Below, piece by piece: positions 27,770 to 36,061 of a stretch of DNA of 64,000 nt. The notes under the pieces are model-generated. The model saw only the letters and a list, made by a program, of their open reading frames with translations, was not told the DNA's origin and did no database searches. Location: NCBI RefSeq assembly GCF_026341815.1, contig NZ_JAPENX010000001.1, positions 2,976,001 to 3,040,000 of the forward strand. Direction: 5' to 3'. The translations under genes and the position numbers were made by a program. This stretch comes from Streptomyces sp. NBC_00572. Its GTDB lineage: Bacteria; Actinomycetota; Actinomycetes; Streptomycetales; Streptomycetaceae. The first letter of the stretch is position 1, and each line of letters begins with the position of its first letter.

Positions 27770-28373
27770 CCTTCAGGCGGTCGGCCGACAGTTCTTGCTC
27801 GACGGCCAGGTGGTGCATGACGTCCGGTGAGAACGACGAGAGCAGCAGGTGCGCGAGGAGCGTGCTGTCGGACCCGGGCTTGAGCCGTCCGATGAGCAGG
27901 GCCGCATGGGTGTGCATCACCCGGTACGCGCCGCTGTGGTAGCGGGCGCGGGGTGCGGCGGTGTGCGCGGCGAGCAGGAGTGAGCGCTGCTCGCCGACGC
28001 GGTCGACGAGCGCGTCGAGGAAGGCGTCGAGCCGCACCTCGGCCGGGGCGCCGGGTCCGAGCGGCGGCGGGCCGCTCATGTACGCCTCCTGGAACTGGCG
28101 CTCGCGGTCGTCGAGGAGCGCCCACAGGAGCTGGGAGACGTCGCCGAAGCGGCGGTAGACGGTGCCGACGCCGATGCCGCTGGCGTGGGCGACCTGGTTC
28201 ATGGTGACGGCCTCGGGGCCGTCCTCGGCGATGATCCGGGCGGCCGCGTCGAGGATCTTGCGCCGGTTGCGGGCCGCGTCGGCGCGTTCCGGGGCGGGGG
28301 CGTCGACGGTGGGGAGCAGTCCGAGCAGCGGCGCGGCCGCCGCGCCTCCGGCCTGCGGATTCTCCGTGCTCAT
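27735..28373 (-). CDS. TetR/AcrR-family regulator
   Basis: 212 aa. HTH at about 40-85 (ILDAAARIIAEDGPEAVTMN, GIGVGTVYRRFGDVSQLL). Divergent from the WrbA-like quinone reductase with about 175 bp between the starts; twin 20-bp palindromes lie next to the reductase start. This suggests redox- or quinone-responsive repression (inference). Its final codons and stop are duplicated immediately downstream. Confidence 0.9.
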   Translation of the reverse strand: MSTENPQAGGAAAAPLLGLLPTVDAPAPERADAARNRRKILDAAARIIAEDGPEAVTMNQVAHASGIGVGTVYRRFGDVSQLLWALLDDRERQFQEAYMSGPPPLGPGAPAEVRLDAFLDALVDRVGEQRSLLLAAHTAAPRARYHSGAYRVMHTHAALLIGRLKPGSDSTLLAHLLLSSFSPDVMHHLAVEQELSADRLKAGVRELLRLRA

Positions 28374-28481
28374 CTGCCGACTCCCTGTCCTTGGTGCGCC
28401 GCCTGCGCGCGCTGTGGCTCGTTGGCGCCCCGTCTCCCCCTTCCGGTAGCCCTCGGTGTGAGCATACCCGTGCCCCTTGCA

Positions 28482-28536
28482 AACCGGATAGTGATCCGCT
28501 TAACCTCGGGGCATTGAAACGGAAACTGATCCGGTT
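28482..28536. promoter_or_regulatory. Two related 20-bp operator copies before the quinone reductase
   Basis: AACCGGATAGTGATCCGCTT (28482-28501) and AAACGGAAACTGATCCGGTT (28517-28536) agree at 16 of 20 positions, both built on CGGA(T)...(A)TCCG. The second touches the ribosome binding site. Centre distance is 35 bp. Likely operators of the divergent TetR. Confidence 0.65.
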
Positions 28537-28548
28537 GAGGAGATCGCC

Positions 28549-29157
28549 ATGTCCGTGAAGGTCGCCGTCATCTACTACTCGGCCACGGGTAGCGTCCACC
28601 AGCTCGCGCAGGCCGTCGCCGAGGGTGCCGAGAAGGCCGGCGCCGAGGTGCGTCTGCGCCGGGTGCCCGAGCTCGCCCCCGCCGCCGCGATCGACTCGAA
28701 CCCGGCCTGGCGCGCCCATGTGGACGCCACCGGTGACGTGGAGGTCGCCACCCTTGAGGACCTGGAATGGGCCGACGCGTACGCGCTCGGCTCCCCGACG
28801 CGCTTCGGCAATGTGGCCGCGCAGCTGAAGCAGTACATCGACACCACGGGCGGCCTCTGGCAGCAGGGCGTCATGGCGGACAAGCCGGCGACGGCCTTCA
28901 CCAGCGCGCACAACGTGCACGGCGGCAACGAGTCGACGCTGCTCGCGCTCTACAACACCTTCCACCACTGGGGCTCGGTCATCGTCTCCCCCGGCTTCAC
29001 CGACCCGGCGGTCTACGCGGCCGGCGGCAACCCGTACGGCACGGCGCACCCGGGTGCGAACGGCGCCCCGGAGGAGAACGTCCTCGCGGCCGCCCGCTAC
29101 CAGGGGCAGCGCCTGACGACGTTCGCGAAGCGTCTGAAGGGCCTCGCGGTCGACTGA
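28549..29157 (+). CDS. WrbA-type NAD(P)H:quinone oxidoreductase
   Basis: 202 aa. Flavodoxin-like FMN site YYSATGSVHQLAQA at about 9-22, the PTRFGNVAAQLKQ loop and the SAHNVHGGNESTLL loop, then HHWG. Reduces quinones by two electrons, avoiding semiquinone radicals. ATG 28549 with GAGGAG 7 bp upstream. Controlled by the divergent TetR through the twin operator. Followed by a perfect 36-bp palindrome acting as terminator. Confidence 0.93.
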   Translation: MSVKVAVIYYSATGSVHQLAQAVAEGAEKAGAEVRLRRVPELAPAAAIDSNPAWRAHVDATGDVEVATLEDLEWADAYALGSPTRFGNVAAQLKQYIDTTGGLWQQGVMADKPATAFTSAHNVHGGNESTLLALYNTFHHWGSVIVSPGFTDPAVYAAGGNPYGTAHPGANGAPEENVLAAARYQGQRLTTFAKRLKGLAVD

Positions 29158-29173
29158 CTTGCCCGGAGACGAG

Positions 29174-29209
29174 CCGTACCCCCGGGGGGAGCTCCCCCCG
29201 GGGGTACGG
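29174..29209. terminator. 36-bp perfect palindrome, bidirectional terminator
   Basis: Two 18-bp arms without any spacer (CCGTACCCCCGGGGGGAG and its complement), between the convergent quinone reductase and CsoR/CstR-type genes. Confidence 0.8.
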
Positions 29210-29260
29210 GTGTCCGGCGGTTCCGAGGTGCGGGCGGGCCTACGCCGGCGACGCGCGGGC

Positions 29261-29557
<297 letters not shown>

Positions 29558-29563
29558 TCACAG

Positions 29564-29579
29564 ATACCCCAGGGGGTAA
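29564..29579. promoter_or_regulatory. CsoR/CstR-type operator
   Basis: TACCCC AG GGGGTA at 29565-29578, A/T-flanked G/C tracts typical of this repressor family; 10 bp upstream of the regulator start. Confidence 0.65.
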
Positions 29580-29627
29580 TTTACTCCCCGCGCGGGGCTC
29601 CGTCGAAGACCAAGGATGACACCTGTG

Positions 29628-30359
29628 TCAGGGTGCGGGCTCGGAGGCGGGTGCGGGGGTGGCCGCGGAAGCGGGAGTGGGGGCGGGCGCGGGGGCGGCG
29701 GCGTACCGGCGGAGGAACATCTCCACCCCGTCCATGACGAGCCGCTCGCCCAGCTCCTCGCCGAGCTCCGCCCCGTACTGCTCGAACACCATCTGCGGGA
29801 AGACGAGCAGCGAGTAGAGCTGAAGGACGGCGACCTCCAGGTCGGGAATGTCGAGGAGGCCGCGCTCGGCGAGCGTGCGCAGGGCGTCCGCGACGGCGGG
29901 GTGGTGGCCGGCCGGGCCGTGCGCGCGCCAGGCGCGGCCCAGCTCGGGGAAGCGGTGGAGTTCGGTGGCGACGAGGGTGCGCAGGGCGCGGCCCTCGGCG
30001 TCGGCGCGGACGGCCCGTCCCCAGGCGCGACCGGCCTCGGTGAGCGCGGCCTTGAGCCGCTCGGGCCCGTCGGCGTCGACGAGTCGCGCGAGATCGGGCC
30101 CGGCGGCCTGTCCGTCGCCGGCCAGGGGCTCGTCGAGGACGCCCGCGACGACGGCGGTGAAGAGGGCTTCCTTGCTGCCGAAGTGGTTGTAGACGGTGAC
30201 CTTGGAGACGCCCGCCTCGGCGGCGATGGCGTCCATGCCGACGCCGAAGCCCTCGCGGAGGAAGAGGTCGCGCGCGGCCCGTACGACGGCCTGCCGCTTG
30301 CGGGCGGCGCGGGGGCCGGTGGGGGCGGGCTTGGCGGCCGGTGCGGGCTGGGCGTCCAT
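29628..30359 (-). CDS. TetR/AcrR-family regulator of the divergent MFS exporter
   Basis: 243 aa. HTH at about 22-65 (VVRAARDLFLREGFGVGMDA, GVSKVTVYNHFGSKEALF) with the AefR-like C-terminal domain layout. The last 25 residues are Ala/Pro/Thr repeats (PAPAPTPASAATPAP). Divergent from the His-rich MFS gene with 64 bp between starts, and AACTGTAC repeats lie there, so it probably represses both. Confidence 0.9.
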   Translation of the reverse strand: MDAQPAPAAKPAPTGPRAARKRQAVVRAARDLFLREGFGVGMDAIAAEAGVSKVTVYNHFGSKEALFTAVVAGVLDEPLAGDGQAAGPDLARLVDADGPERLKAALTEAGRAWGRAVRADAEGRALRTLVATELHRFPELGRAWRAHGPAGHHPAVADALRTLAERGLLDIPDLEVAVLQLYSLLVFPQMVFEQYGAELGEELGERLVMDGVEMFLRRYAAAPAPAPTPASAATPAPASEPAP

Positions 30360-30378
30360 GGCCCCACCCTATCAACGG

Positions 30379-30418
30379 AACTGTACTGTTGAGTTCAACT
30401 GTACTGTGCCGTACAGTT
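30379..30418. promoter_or_regulatory. Operator cluster with three AACTGTAC half-sites
   Basis: AACTGTACTGT occurs directly at 30379-30389 and 30397-30407 (18-bp period); AACTGTAC 30397-30404 also faces GTACAGTT 30411-30418 across 6 bp. Ends 5 bp before the MFS start, so a bound TetR would block both divergent promoters. Confidence 0.7.
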
Positions 30419-30423
30419 CAGTT

Positions 30424-31947
30424 ATGCCCACCGACGACACCGCACCCTCCCCTGCCCCTGCCCACGACCGGGCCCATGATCACGGCCACGTGCCTCGTCA
30501 CAGCCACAGCCACAGCCACAGCCACGGCCATGACCCAGCCCACGATCAGGACCACCCACAGCCCGACCCGCGCCGCTGGAAGGCCCTCGCGCTGATCTGC
30601 GCGGCCCAGTTCATGCTGGTCCTCGACGTGACGGTGGTGAACATCGCCCTGCCGGCGCTCGCCACCGACCTCGACCTCGGACGTACCGTCCTGACCTGGG
30701 TCGTCACCGCGTACACGCTCTGCTTCGGCGGGCTGATGCTGCTCGGCGGACGGCTCGCCGACGCCCTCGGAGCGCGCCGCGTGCTCCTCACCGGACTGGC
30801 CCTCTTCACCGCCGCGTCCCTGGCGTGCGGCCTCGCGCCGAACGCCGGCGTCCTGCTCGGTGGCCGTATCGCCCAGGGCGTCGGCGCCGCGCTGCTCTCC
30901 CCGGCGGCACTCGCCCTGGTCACCACGATGTTCCACGGCCACGAAAGGCCCAGGGCGCTCGGCGTCTGGGCAGCCATCGGCGGTACGGGCTCGGCGGTGG
31001 GCGTCCTGCTCGGCGGCGCGCTCACCTCGGGCCCGGGCTGGCCGTGGATCTTCTACGTCAACGTCCCGGTGGGCCTCGCGGTCCTGGCGACCCTCCCGAG
31101 GTTCGTACCGGCGACGGCGAAGCGCGCCAAGGAGGGCGGCCTCGACATCCCGGGAGCCCTGCTCGTCACGACGGCGACCGGCGCACTCGTCTACGCCCTG
31201 GTCACGGCGGGCGACTCCGGCTGGACGTCGACGGCGACCCTGCTGCCCCTCCTCGGCGCGCTCGCGCTCTACGGGGCTTTCGCGGCGGCCGAGCGAAGGG
31301 CCCGCACACCACTGATGGACCTGCGGATGTTCACCCGGCGACCGGTCGTCGCGGGCTCAGTGCTCATGCTGGTGGCGACGGCGCTCCTGATCTCGTTCTT
31401 CTTCCTCGGCTCGATGCAGCTCCAGCACGTCCACCACCTCGACGCCCTCCGCACCGGCCTGCTCTTCCTCCCGGTGGCACTCACCACGGCGATCGGCGCC
31501 CACCTGGGCTCGCGGCTGGTGGCCACGGCGGGCCCGCGCGCCTGCGCGACGGGCGGCCTGACGATCGCGGCCCTGGGCTGCCTGCCGCTGGCGTTCCTCA
31601 GCCCCGGCTCCGGCCCGTGGACCACTCTCCTCCCGGCCCTGGCTACGGCGGCGTTCGGCCTCGGCGCGGTCTTCGTCTCGGCGACGACCACGGCCCTGGG
31701 CCTGATCGCCCCGCACGAGGCGGGCCTCGCCTCCGGCATCGTGAACACCTTCCACGAGCTGGGCGGCTCCATCGGCGTGGCGACCGTCTCCACCCTCGCC
31801 CTGACCGCCACGACCCCCACTCCCGACGGCCTCACCACCGCCTACACCCTCTGCACCCTCACCGCGGCAGCCACAGCCCTGGCCGCCCCCTTCCTCATCC
31901 CCCGAGGCCGCCCCCACCTGACGGGCGGCCCACACGGGATGCACTGA
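30424..31947 (+). CDS. DHA2-family MFS exporter with His-rich N-terminus
   Basis: 507 aa. TM1 LVLDVTVVNIALPAL, motif A GGRLADALGARR and GTGSAVGVLLGG show a DHA2 14-TMS antiporter. The first 50 residues are cytosolic and unusually His/Asp-rich (HSHSHSHSHGHDPAHDQDH), as in CzcD/Zip metal transporters, hinting at metal binding or sensing. The repeat arises from CACAGC hexamers in the DNA. Expressed divergently from its TetR with an AACTGTAC operator. Confidence 0.92.
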   Translation: MPTDDTAPSPAPAHDRAHDHGHVPRHSHSHSHSHGHDPAHDQDHPQPDPRRWKALALICAAQFMLVLDVTVVNIALPALATDLDLGRTVLTWVVTAYTLCFGGLMLLGGRLADALGARRVLLTGLALFTAASLACGLAPNAGVLLGGRIAQGVGAALLSPAALALVTTMFHGHERPRALGVWAAIGGTGSAVGVLLGGALTSGPGWPWIFYVNVPVGLAVLATLPRFVPATAKRAKEGGLDIPGALLVTTATGALVYALVTAGDSGWTSTATLLPLLGALALYGAFAAAERRARTPLMDLRMFTRRPVVAGSVLMLVATALLISFFFLGSMQLQHVHHLDALRTGLLFLPVALTTAIGAHLGSRLVATAGPRACATGGLTIAALGCLPLAFLSPGSGPWTTLLPALATAAFGLGAVFVSATTTALGLIAPHEAGLASGIVNTFHELGGSIGVATVSTLALTATTPTPDGLTTAYTLCTLTAAATALAAPFLIPRGRPHLTGGPHGMH

Positions 31948-31978
31948 GCGGCCGACCGCGCCACGAGGCCGACCGAGG

Positions 31979-32521
31979 TCAGAGGGGGGCCAGGACCATC
32001 AGGACCTCGTCCCGATCGTCCCCGGGGGCCAGGCGAAGGGCGCCCGGCCAACGGCCGATCTCCTTCCAGCCGAGGCGTCCGTAGAACGTCTCCAGACCGA
32101 CGCCGCCGCGCGCGGCAAGACGGAGCTGCTCAAGACCCATCTCGTCGCGGGCGATCTCCCGTACGCGACGCATGAGAGAGGCCCCGATGCCGAGGCCCCG
32201 CAGACCCGTCCGCGTCTGGACATGGTGCAGCGTCCCCCAGTGCGCGATGAGTTCGAAGGGGTCGCGGCGGACGTTCAGCCACCCGACGAGTTCGTCGTCG
32301 AGCGAGGCGACCACGAGGCGGCTCGTCCCGGGGGCGAGGCCCGCGACGAGGGAGTCGACCGCGGGGGCGGCCAGGCGCGCGTCGATGGGAGGGAAGGGAA
32401 ATCCGGCCGCACCACCGGCGTTGGTCACCTCGATCCAGCAGTCGACGAGTGCGTGCCGCAGCCCGGGGGAGACGTCCTCCGGAGCCGTGACCTGTCGTAT
32501 GTCGAGTGTTCCGATGTCCAC
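31979..32521 (-). CDS. GNAT-family N-acetyltransferase
   Basis: 180 aa from GTG 32521; an upstream GTG at 32545 would fall inside a hairpin and is less likely, though neither has a clear ribosome binding site. Acetyl-CoA loop QTRTGLRGLGIGASLMRRV (R-G-x-G-I-G) at about 105-123, then GLETFYGRLGWKEIGRWP, the standard motif B region. Acyl acceptor unknown. Convergent with the His-rich MFS gene (31 bp). Confidence 0.85.
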   Translation of the reverse strand: MDIGTLDIRQVTAPEDVSPGLRHALVDCWIEVTNAGGAAGFPFPPIDARLAAPAVDSLVAGLAPGTSRLVVASLDDELVGWLNVRRDPFELIAHWGTLHHVQTRTGLRGLGIGASLMRRVREIARDEMGLEQLRLAARGGVGLETFYGRLGWKEIGRWPGALRLAPGDDRDEVLMVLAPL

Positions 32522-32534
32522 GCGGGCGATCGTC

Positions 32535-32561
32535 GCACCCGGCACCGACAGTGCCGGGTGC
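32535..32561 (-). terminator. Hairpin after the YCII-domain gene
   Basis: 11-bp perfect arms GCACCCGGCAC / GTGCCGGGTGC with a 5-nt loop, 50-75 bp beyond that gene's stop. Confidence 0.65.
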
Positions 32562-32574
32562 GAGCGAGCGGGTG

Positions 32575-32634
32575 AGTCCTGGCTCGGACCGGCCAGTCCT
32601 GGCTCGGACCCGTCAGTCCTGGCTCGGGCCCCTC
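32575..32634 (-). repeat. 20-bp tandem repeat (x3) spanning a stop codon
   Basis: Units at 32575, 32595 and 32615, each starting AGTCCTGGCTCGG. They encode the C-terminal GPSQD of the YCII-domain protein plus its stop (32613-32615) and continue twice past it. Confidence 0.9.
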
Positions 32635-33029
32635 TCGTCGACCTGACGGATGACCACCGCGTACTCCGGGGCGCCGGCCGGCTGGGGGCAGCGGGCCACC
32701 TGGGCGGCGATCTCCGTGACGCGTTCCAGGGAGGCGCAGTCGAGCAGCCAGTAGCCGGCGATGACCTCCTTCGTCTCCGCGTAGGGGCCGTCGGTGACGA
32801 CCGGCTTGCCGTCGCCGTCCACGGTCACGAACCGGGTCGAGGACGGGGCGGTGAGGCCCTGGCCGTCGATCATCTCGCCGTTCGCCGTCAGTCCCTCGTT
32901 GATCGCGTTCATGTGCGCGAACATCGCCGTGAGGTCGGCCTTGGTCCAGGCGGGGCTGTGGTCGGTGGGGCGGCCCACCATGGCCTCGTAGTCGGCCTGG
33001 CTGCCCTGCACCATCACCAGATACTTCAT
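32613..33029 (-). CDS. YCII/DGPF-domain protein
   Basis: 138 aa. MKYLVMVQGS start, His-Asp type residues of the YCII fold, and the family loop DGPYAETKEVIAGYWLLD at about 80-97; VVIRQVDE at the end. The DGPF family often sits beside ECF sigma factor genes; none is here. Biochemical function unknown. ATG 33029; GAGGAGGACGTC precedes it, a strong ribosome binding site. The C-terminal codons are part of a 20-bp tandem array. Confidence 0.88.
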   Translation of the reverse strand: MKYLVMVQGSQADYEAMVGRPTDHSPAWTKADLTAMFAHMNAINEGLTANGEMIDGQGLTAPSSTRFVTVDGDGKPVVTDGPYAETKEVIAGYWLLDCASLERVTEIAAQVARCPQPAGAPEYAVVIRQVDERGPSQD

Positions 33030-33188
33030 GACGTCCTCCTCGCGTCTCGTTCTCGGCTTCCTGTGGGGTGCTGCGGTACTCCGTACCGCCTCTCGCAGCA
33101 CAGTCGGAGCCGAGGACCGGTTCTCGACACCGCGCGGGCAGCAGCCGCAAAACCGGGAGAAATCACCCGCCCGCACCATGATTCCGGT

Positions 33189-33818
33189 GTGAACGCCTTC
33201 AGCTACTCCGCCGCCTTCATCACCTTCTTCTCCGTCGTCGGCCCCCCGAAGGTCCTCCTCGCCTTCGCCGGCCTCGCCCAGGTCCACACCGTGAGCCAGC
33301 TGCGGACCATCGCCCTGATCTCCTCGGGCGCGGCCGTCCTCGTCGGCCTGGTCGTCGGCATCACCGCCCCCTGGCTGCTGAACGTCTTCCACATCAGCAC
33401 CCCCGCGCTCCAGCTCGCGGGCGGCCTCATCTTCTTCGTCTACGCCGTCGGGCTCGTGCTCGGTCTCCACCTCGGCTCCAGCACCACCCACCAGGACGCC
33501 CCCGACCTGGTCAGCGGCGTGCGCGACCTGCTCATGCCGTACGTCGTGAGCCCGCTCGCCATGACCGCCGTGCTCATCGAGGCGGCCGCCCGCAACTCCT
33601 TCACCTGGCGCTCGACCGTCGTCGGCTCGTACGTGTCCGTCATCGCGCTCGACCTGATCTGCGTCGTGCTCCTCGCCCGCGTCCTGCGCCGCACCCACCA
33701 CGCCACGATCGAGCTCCTCGGCCGCCTCCTGGGCCTGCTGCTCGCCGCCGTCGGCGTCGACCTGGTCCTCGACGGCCTCTCCGACCTGGGCGTCCCGGGC
33801 CTGTACCTGCGCCACTGA
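33189..33818 (+). CDS. MarC-family integral membrane protein
   Basis: 209 aa with six hydrophobic segments. FITFFSVVGPPKVLLAFAGL near the N-terminus and LLMPYVVSPLAMTAVL in the middle match the duplicated P-loop-like repeats of MarC/UPF0056 transporters. E. coli MarC was named for multiple antibiotic resistance but its role is unproven. Start is taken as GTG 33189; no good ribosome binding site, so the call of the first codon is loose. The 159 bp upstream contain only the divergent promoters. Confidence 0.85.
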   Translation: MNAFSYSAAFITFFSVVGPPKVLLAFAGLAQVHTVSQLRTIALISSGAAVLVGLVVGITAPWLLNVFHISTPALQLAGGLIFFVYAVGLVLGLHLGSSTTHQDAPDLVSGVRDLLMPYVVSPLAMTAVLIEAAARNSFTWRSTVVGSYVSVIALDLICVVLLARVLRRTHHATIELLGRLLGLLLAAVGVDLVLDGLSDLGVPGLYLRH

Positions 33819-33832
33819 GCAGCCGGGCGCGC

Positions 33833-35041
33833 TCAGCCGCTCAGCTCGCGCTCCAGCGGCGTACGGAAACGAGGCGTCACTCGTACGCCCCCGGCCCCGC
33901 CCCCGACCCAGCCCGCCAGCCGCTCCGTCTCCGCCCCGATCGCCCGCTCCGCCGCCGCCCCCACGTCCGTCAGGAGCCGGTGGACGATCTCGCCGTCCGG
34001 GCGCTGCGCCCAGCCGCCGACGATCCGGCCGTCCCACCACACCGTCGGCCCGATGTTCCCGCTGCGGTCGTACAGCGCCGCCCGGTGCTCCGGGTCCAGG
34101 TACCAGTCCCGGGCCTGCCACCCCATCGGCGTCGGATCGAGCGCGGGCAGCAACGCTGCCCAAGGACCCGAATCCCGGTCCGTTACGGGGCCGAGGTCGT
34201 CCGGCAGGACGAACCCGGTCCCCTCGTCGAGCGCCACCGGCACCGCCCCGACGGCGGCGAGCGCCCCGCGCACATCCGTCACCTTCCACCCCGTCCACCA
34301 CTTCAGATCTGCCTCGGTCGCCGGCCCGCACGCCCCGAGCCACCCCCGGATCAGCTCCGCCCGCGCCTCCGTCGGATCGAGAACGGGGTCGGAAGCGGAG
34401 TGGGGAACAGCGGGCGCCCAGCGAAACCGGCTCGACGTCCAGGTGCCCTGCGGCCGACCCCGTACGATCCGCCCCTCCATGCCGAGCACCCGCAGCACCC
34501 GGCTCGCGACGGACTGAACGCCCTCCTGGCGGGTGCCCTTCCCGTACACGTACGTCGATCTCAACCGCGGTACCGTTCCGCCGAGTTCGCTTCCGGTGGC
34601 CTCGCCCCGTACGGCCAGCTCGGCCAGAACGAGCCGCTCGGTCTCCGCCAGCCACTCCGCGTCGAAGGTGCTGCCGTCCGCCAAGTGCTTGAGGAGGGAG
34701 GTGCGTTCGCGGAACGCGGCCGGTCCGGTCGTCGAGGCTTGCACGGCGGGGGCCAGCGTGGAGGGGAAGACGAAGACCGTGTGCCGCATGCCGTGCATCC
34801 GGACCAGCGACCGGTCCTCGTACAGCGCCCGCTCGACGTCCGCCACCGGCCCGACCTTCCCGGTCAGCCGCGCCCCCACCGCGAGGAACACACTCGCCGG
34901 GTCCGTCCCGTGCAGCGCCACCAGCGAGCCCGCGACCTCCTCCGCCGACCCGGCCCGCGCACCCCGCGCCAGCCGGTGCCGCACCCCGAGCCGCGCCCTG
35001 CGTTCGGCGGCCCCGATCGTCCTCGCCCTCGTCTCACCCAT
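33833..35041 (-). CDS. AlkZ/YcaQ-like winged-helix (HTH_42) protein
   Basis: 402 aa from ATG 35041 (upstream starts run into the next gene). Shows LVALHGTDPASVFLAVGAR and MRHTVFVFP near the N-terminus, PTVWWDGRIVGGWAQRP towards the end: the fold of AlkZ-type DNA glycosylases that unhook crosslinks and of their uncharacterised relatives. The QxQ catalytic motif of AlkZ is not evident; AWQ-type residues read GWAQRP here. Could be repair or simply DNA binding. 17 bp downstream of the hydrolase gene on the same strand. Confidence 0.82.
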   Translation of the reverse strand: MGETRARTIGAAERRARLGVRHRLARGARAGSAEEVAGSLVALHGTDPASVFLAVGARLTGKVGPVADVERALYEDRSLVRMHGMRHTVFVFPSTLAPAVQASTTGPAAFRERTSLLKHLADGSTFDAEWLAETERLVLAELAVRGEATGSELGGTVPRLRSTYVYGKGTRQEGVQSVASRVLRVLGMEGRIVRGRPQGTWTSSRFRWAPAVPHSASDPVLDPTEARAELIRGWLGACGPATEADLKWWTGWKVTDVRGALAAVGAVPVALDEGTGFVLPDDLGPVTDRDSGPWAALLPALDPTPMGWQARDWYLDPEHRAALYDRSGNIGPTVWWDGRIVGGWAQRPDGEIVHRLLTDVGAAAERAIGAETERLAGWVGGGAGGVRVTPRFRTPLERELSG

Positions 35042-35057
35042 GCGGCCAAGGATGACC

Positions 35058-35903
35058 TCAGGCACCGGCGGACACGAGGACATCCGAGGCGATGGCCTCT
35101 GTGCCGACGGCATCCGCGTCGAGGAAGTCCGTCACCGTCTTCACGAACTCGTCCTCCTTCTCGAAGAAGACGACATGACCGGCGTCGATCTCCGCGTACG
35201 AGCTGCCGCCGATCGCCGCGTGCAGCTCCCGGCTGTTCTCCACCGGGACGGTGGCGTCCTGTGCGCAACCCACCACCAGCGTTCGCGCCGTGATCCCGGG
35301 CAGCAGCGCGCGGATGTCGACTTCCAGGTCGAGCGCCACGTGTCGCAGGGTGCCGGGGGTGGGCGGCATGTTCGGGATGAGCGCCTCGACGCCCTCGCGG
35401 CCGATCGAGTTGAGGAAGCCGCGGCTGAACCCGGTCATCGTCACGCTCCGCCCGAACCCCGCCGGGTCGAACTCCCCGAGCCGCTGCCAGAGCGTGAAGA
35501 GGTTCCGCAGGTACTCGTCGCCGTCGGTGTACGCCCACCCCGCGACCAGGACCAGGCGGTTGACCAGGTCGGGACGGAGGGCGGCGACGGTCGCCGAGAC
35601 CGGGGAACCCATGGAGAACCCGAGCAGGTCGACGGGCCCGGTGCCGGCGTCCTCGATCACCGCGATCACCTGCGCGGCGAGCGACTCGACGGTCAGCGGA
35701 CCGCCGTCGTCGACGGTCCGGTCGGCGCCGGACAGGTCCAGGGTGATGACCGTACGGCCGGGGGTGAAACGGGGCGCGGTCTGCCCCCAGTTGACGACGG
35801 CGCCACCGGAACCGGTGCCGTGGACGAGGAGGAGGGCGGGCCCGGCGCCCGGGCCCTCGACGTCGTAGCGGACGCGGGCGGTGCCGACGGTGACGGTGGC
35901 CAT
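35058..35903 (-). CDS. Alpha/beta hydrolase
   Basis: 281 aa. HGTGSGGAVVNWGQ oxyanion region, nucleophile elbow GFSMGS (Ser at about 97), Asp in CAQDATVP, His in DAGHVVFFE. Substrate unknown; similar enzymes cleave esters, lactones or haloalkanes. ATG 35903. Divergent from an XRE-family regulator, which may control it and the AlkZ-like gene behind it. Confidence 0.88.
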   Translation of the reverse strand: MATVTVGTARVRYDVEGPGAGPALLLVHGTGSGGAVVNWGQTAPRFTPGRTVITLDLSGADRTVDDGGPLTVESLAAQVIAVIEDAGTGPVDLLGFSMGSPVSATVAALRPDLVNRLVLVAGWAYTDGDEYLRNLFTLWQRLGEFDPAGFGRSVTMTGFSRGFLNSIGREGVEALIPNMPPTPGTLRHVALDLEVDIRALLPGITARTLVVGCAQDATVPVENSRELHAAIGGSSYAEIDAGHVVFFEKEDEFVKTVTDFLDADAVGTEAIASDVLVSAGA

Positions 35904-36061
35904 GATGGCTGCTCCCGGTGCTGGTGGGTGGGGTGTCCTTGGCTGACACCGAGGACTCTGCCGCCCACCGGAAACAGGCGGGAGAGCCCTTCCGACCCTG
36001 GGATCGCCAGTCCCTGGATACGGCCTGGATGAGCGGTCGGGGCTCCGGCAGGATGATCCGC

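Noticed and set aside
32523..32545. Longer GNAT protein starting at GTG 32545
   Set aside because: That start lies in a perfect hairpin that fits as terminator of the upstream gene, and it has no ribosome binding site; GTG 32521 preferred, though also weak.
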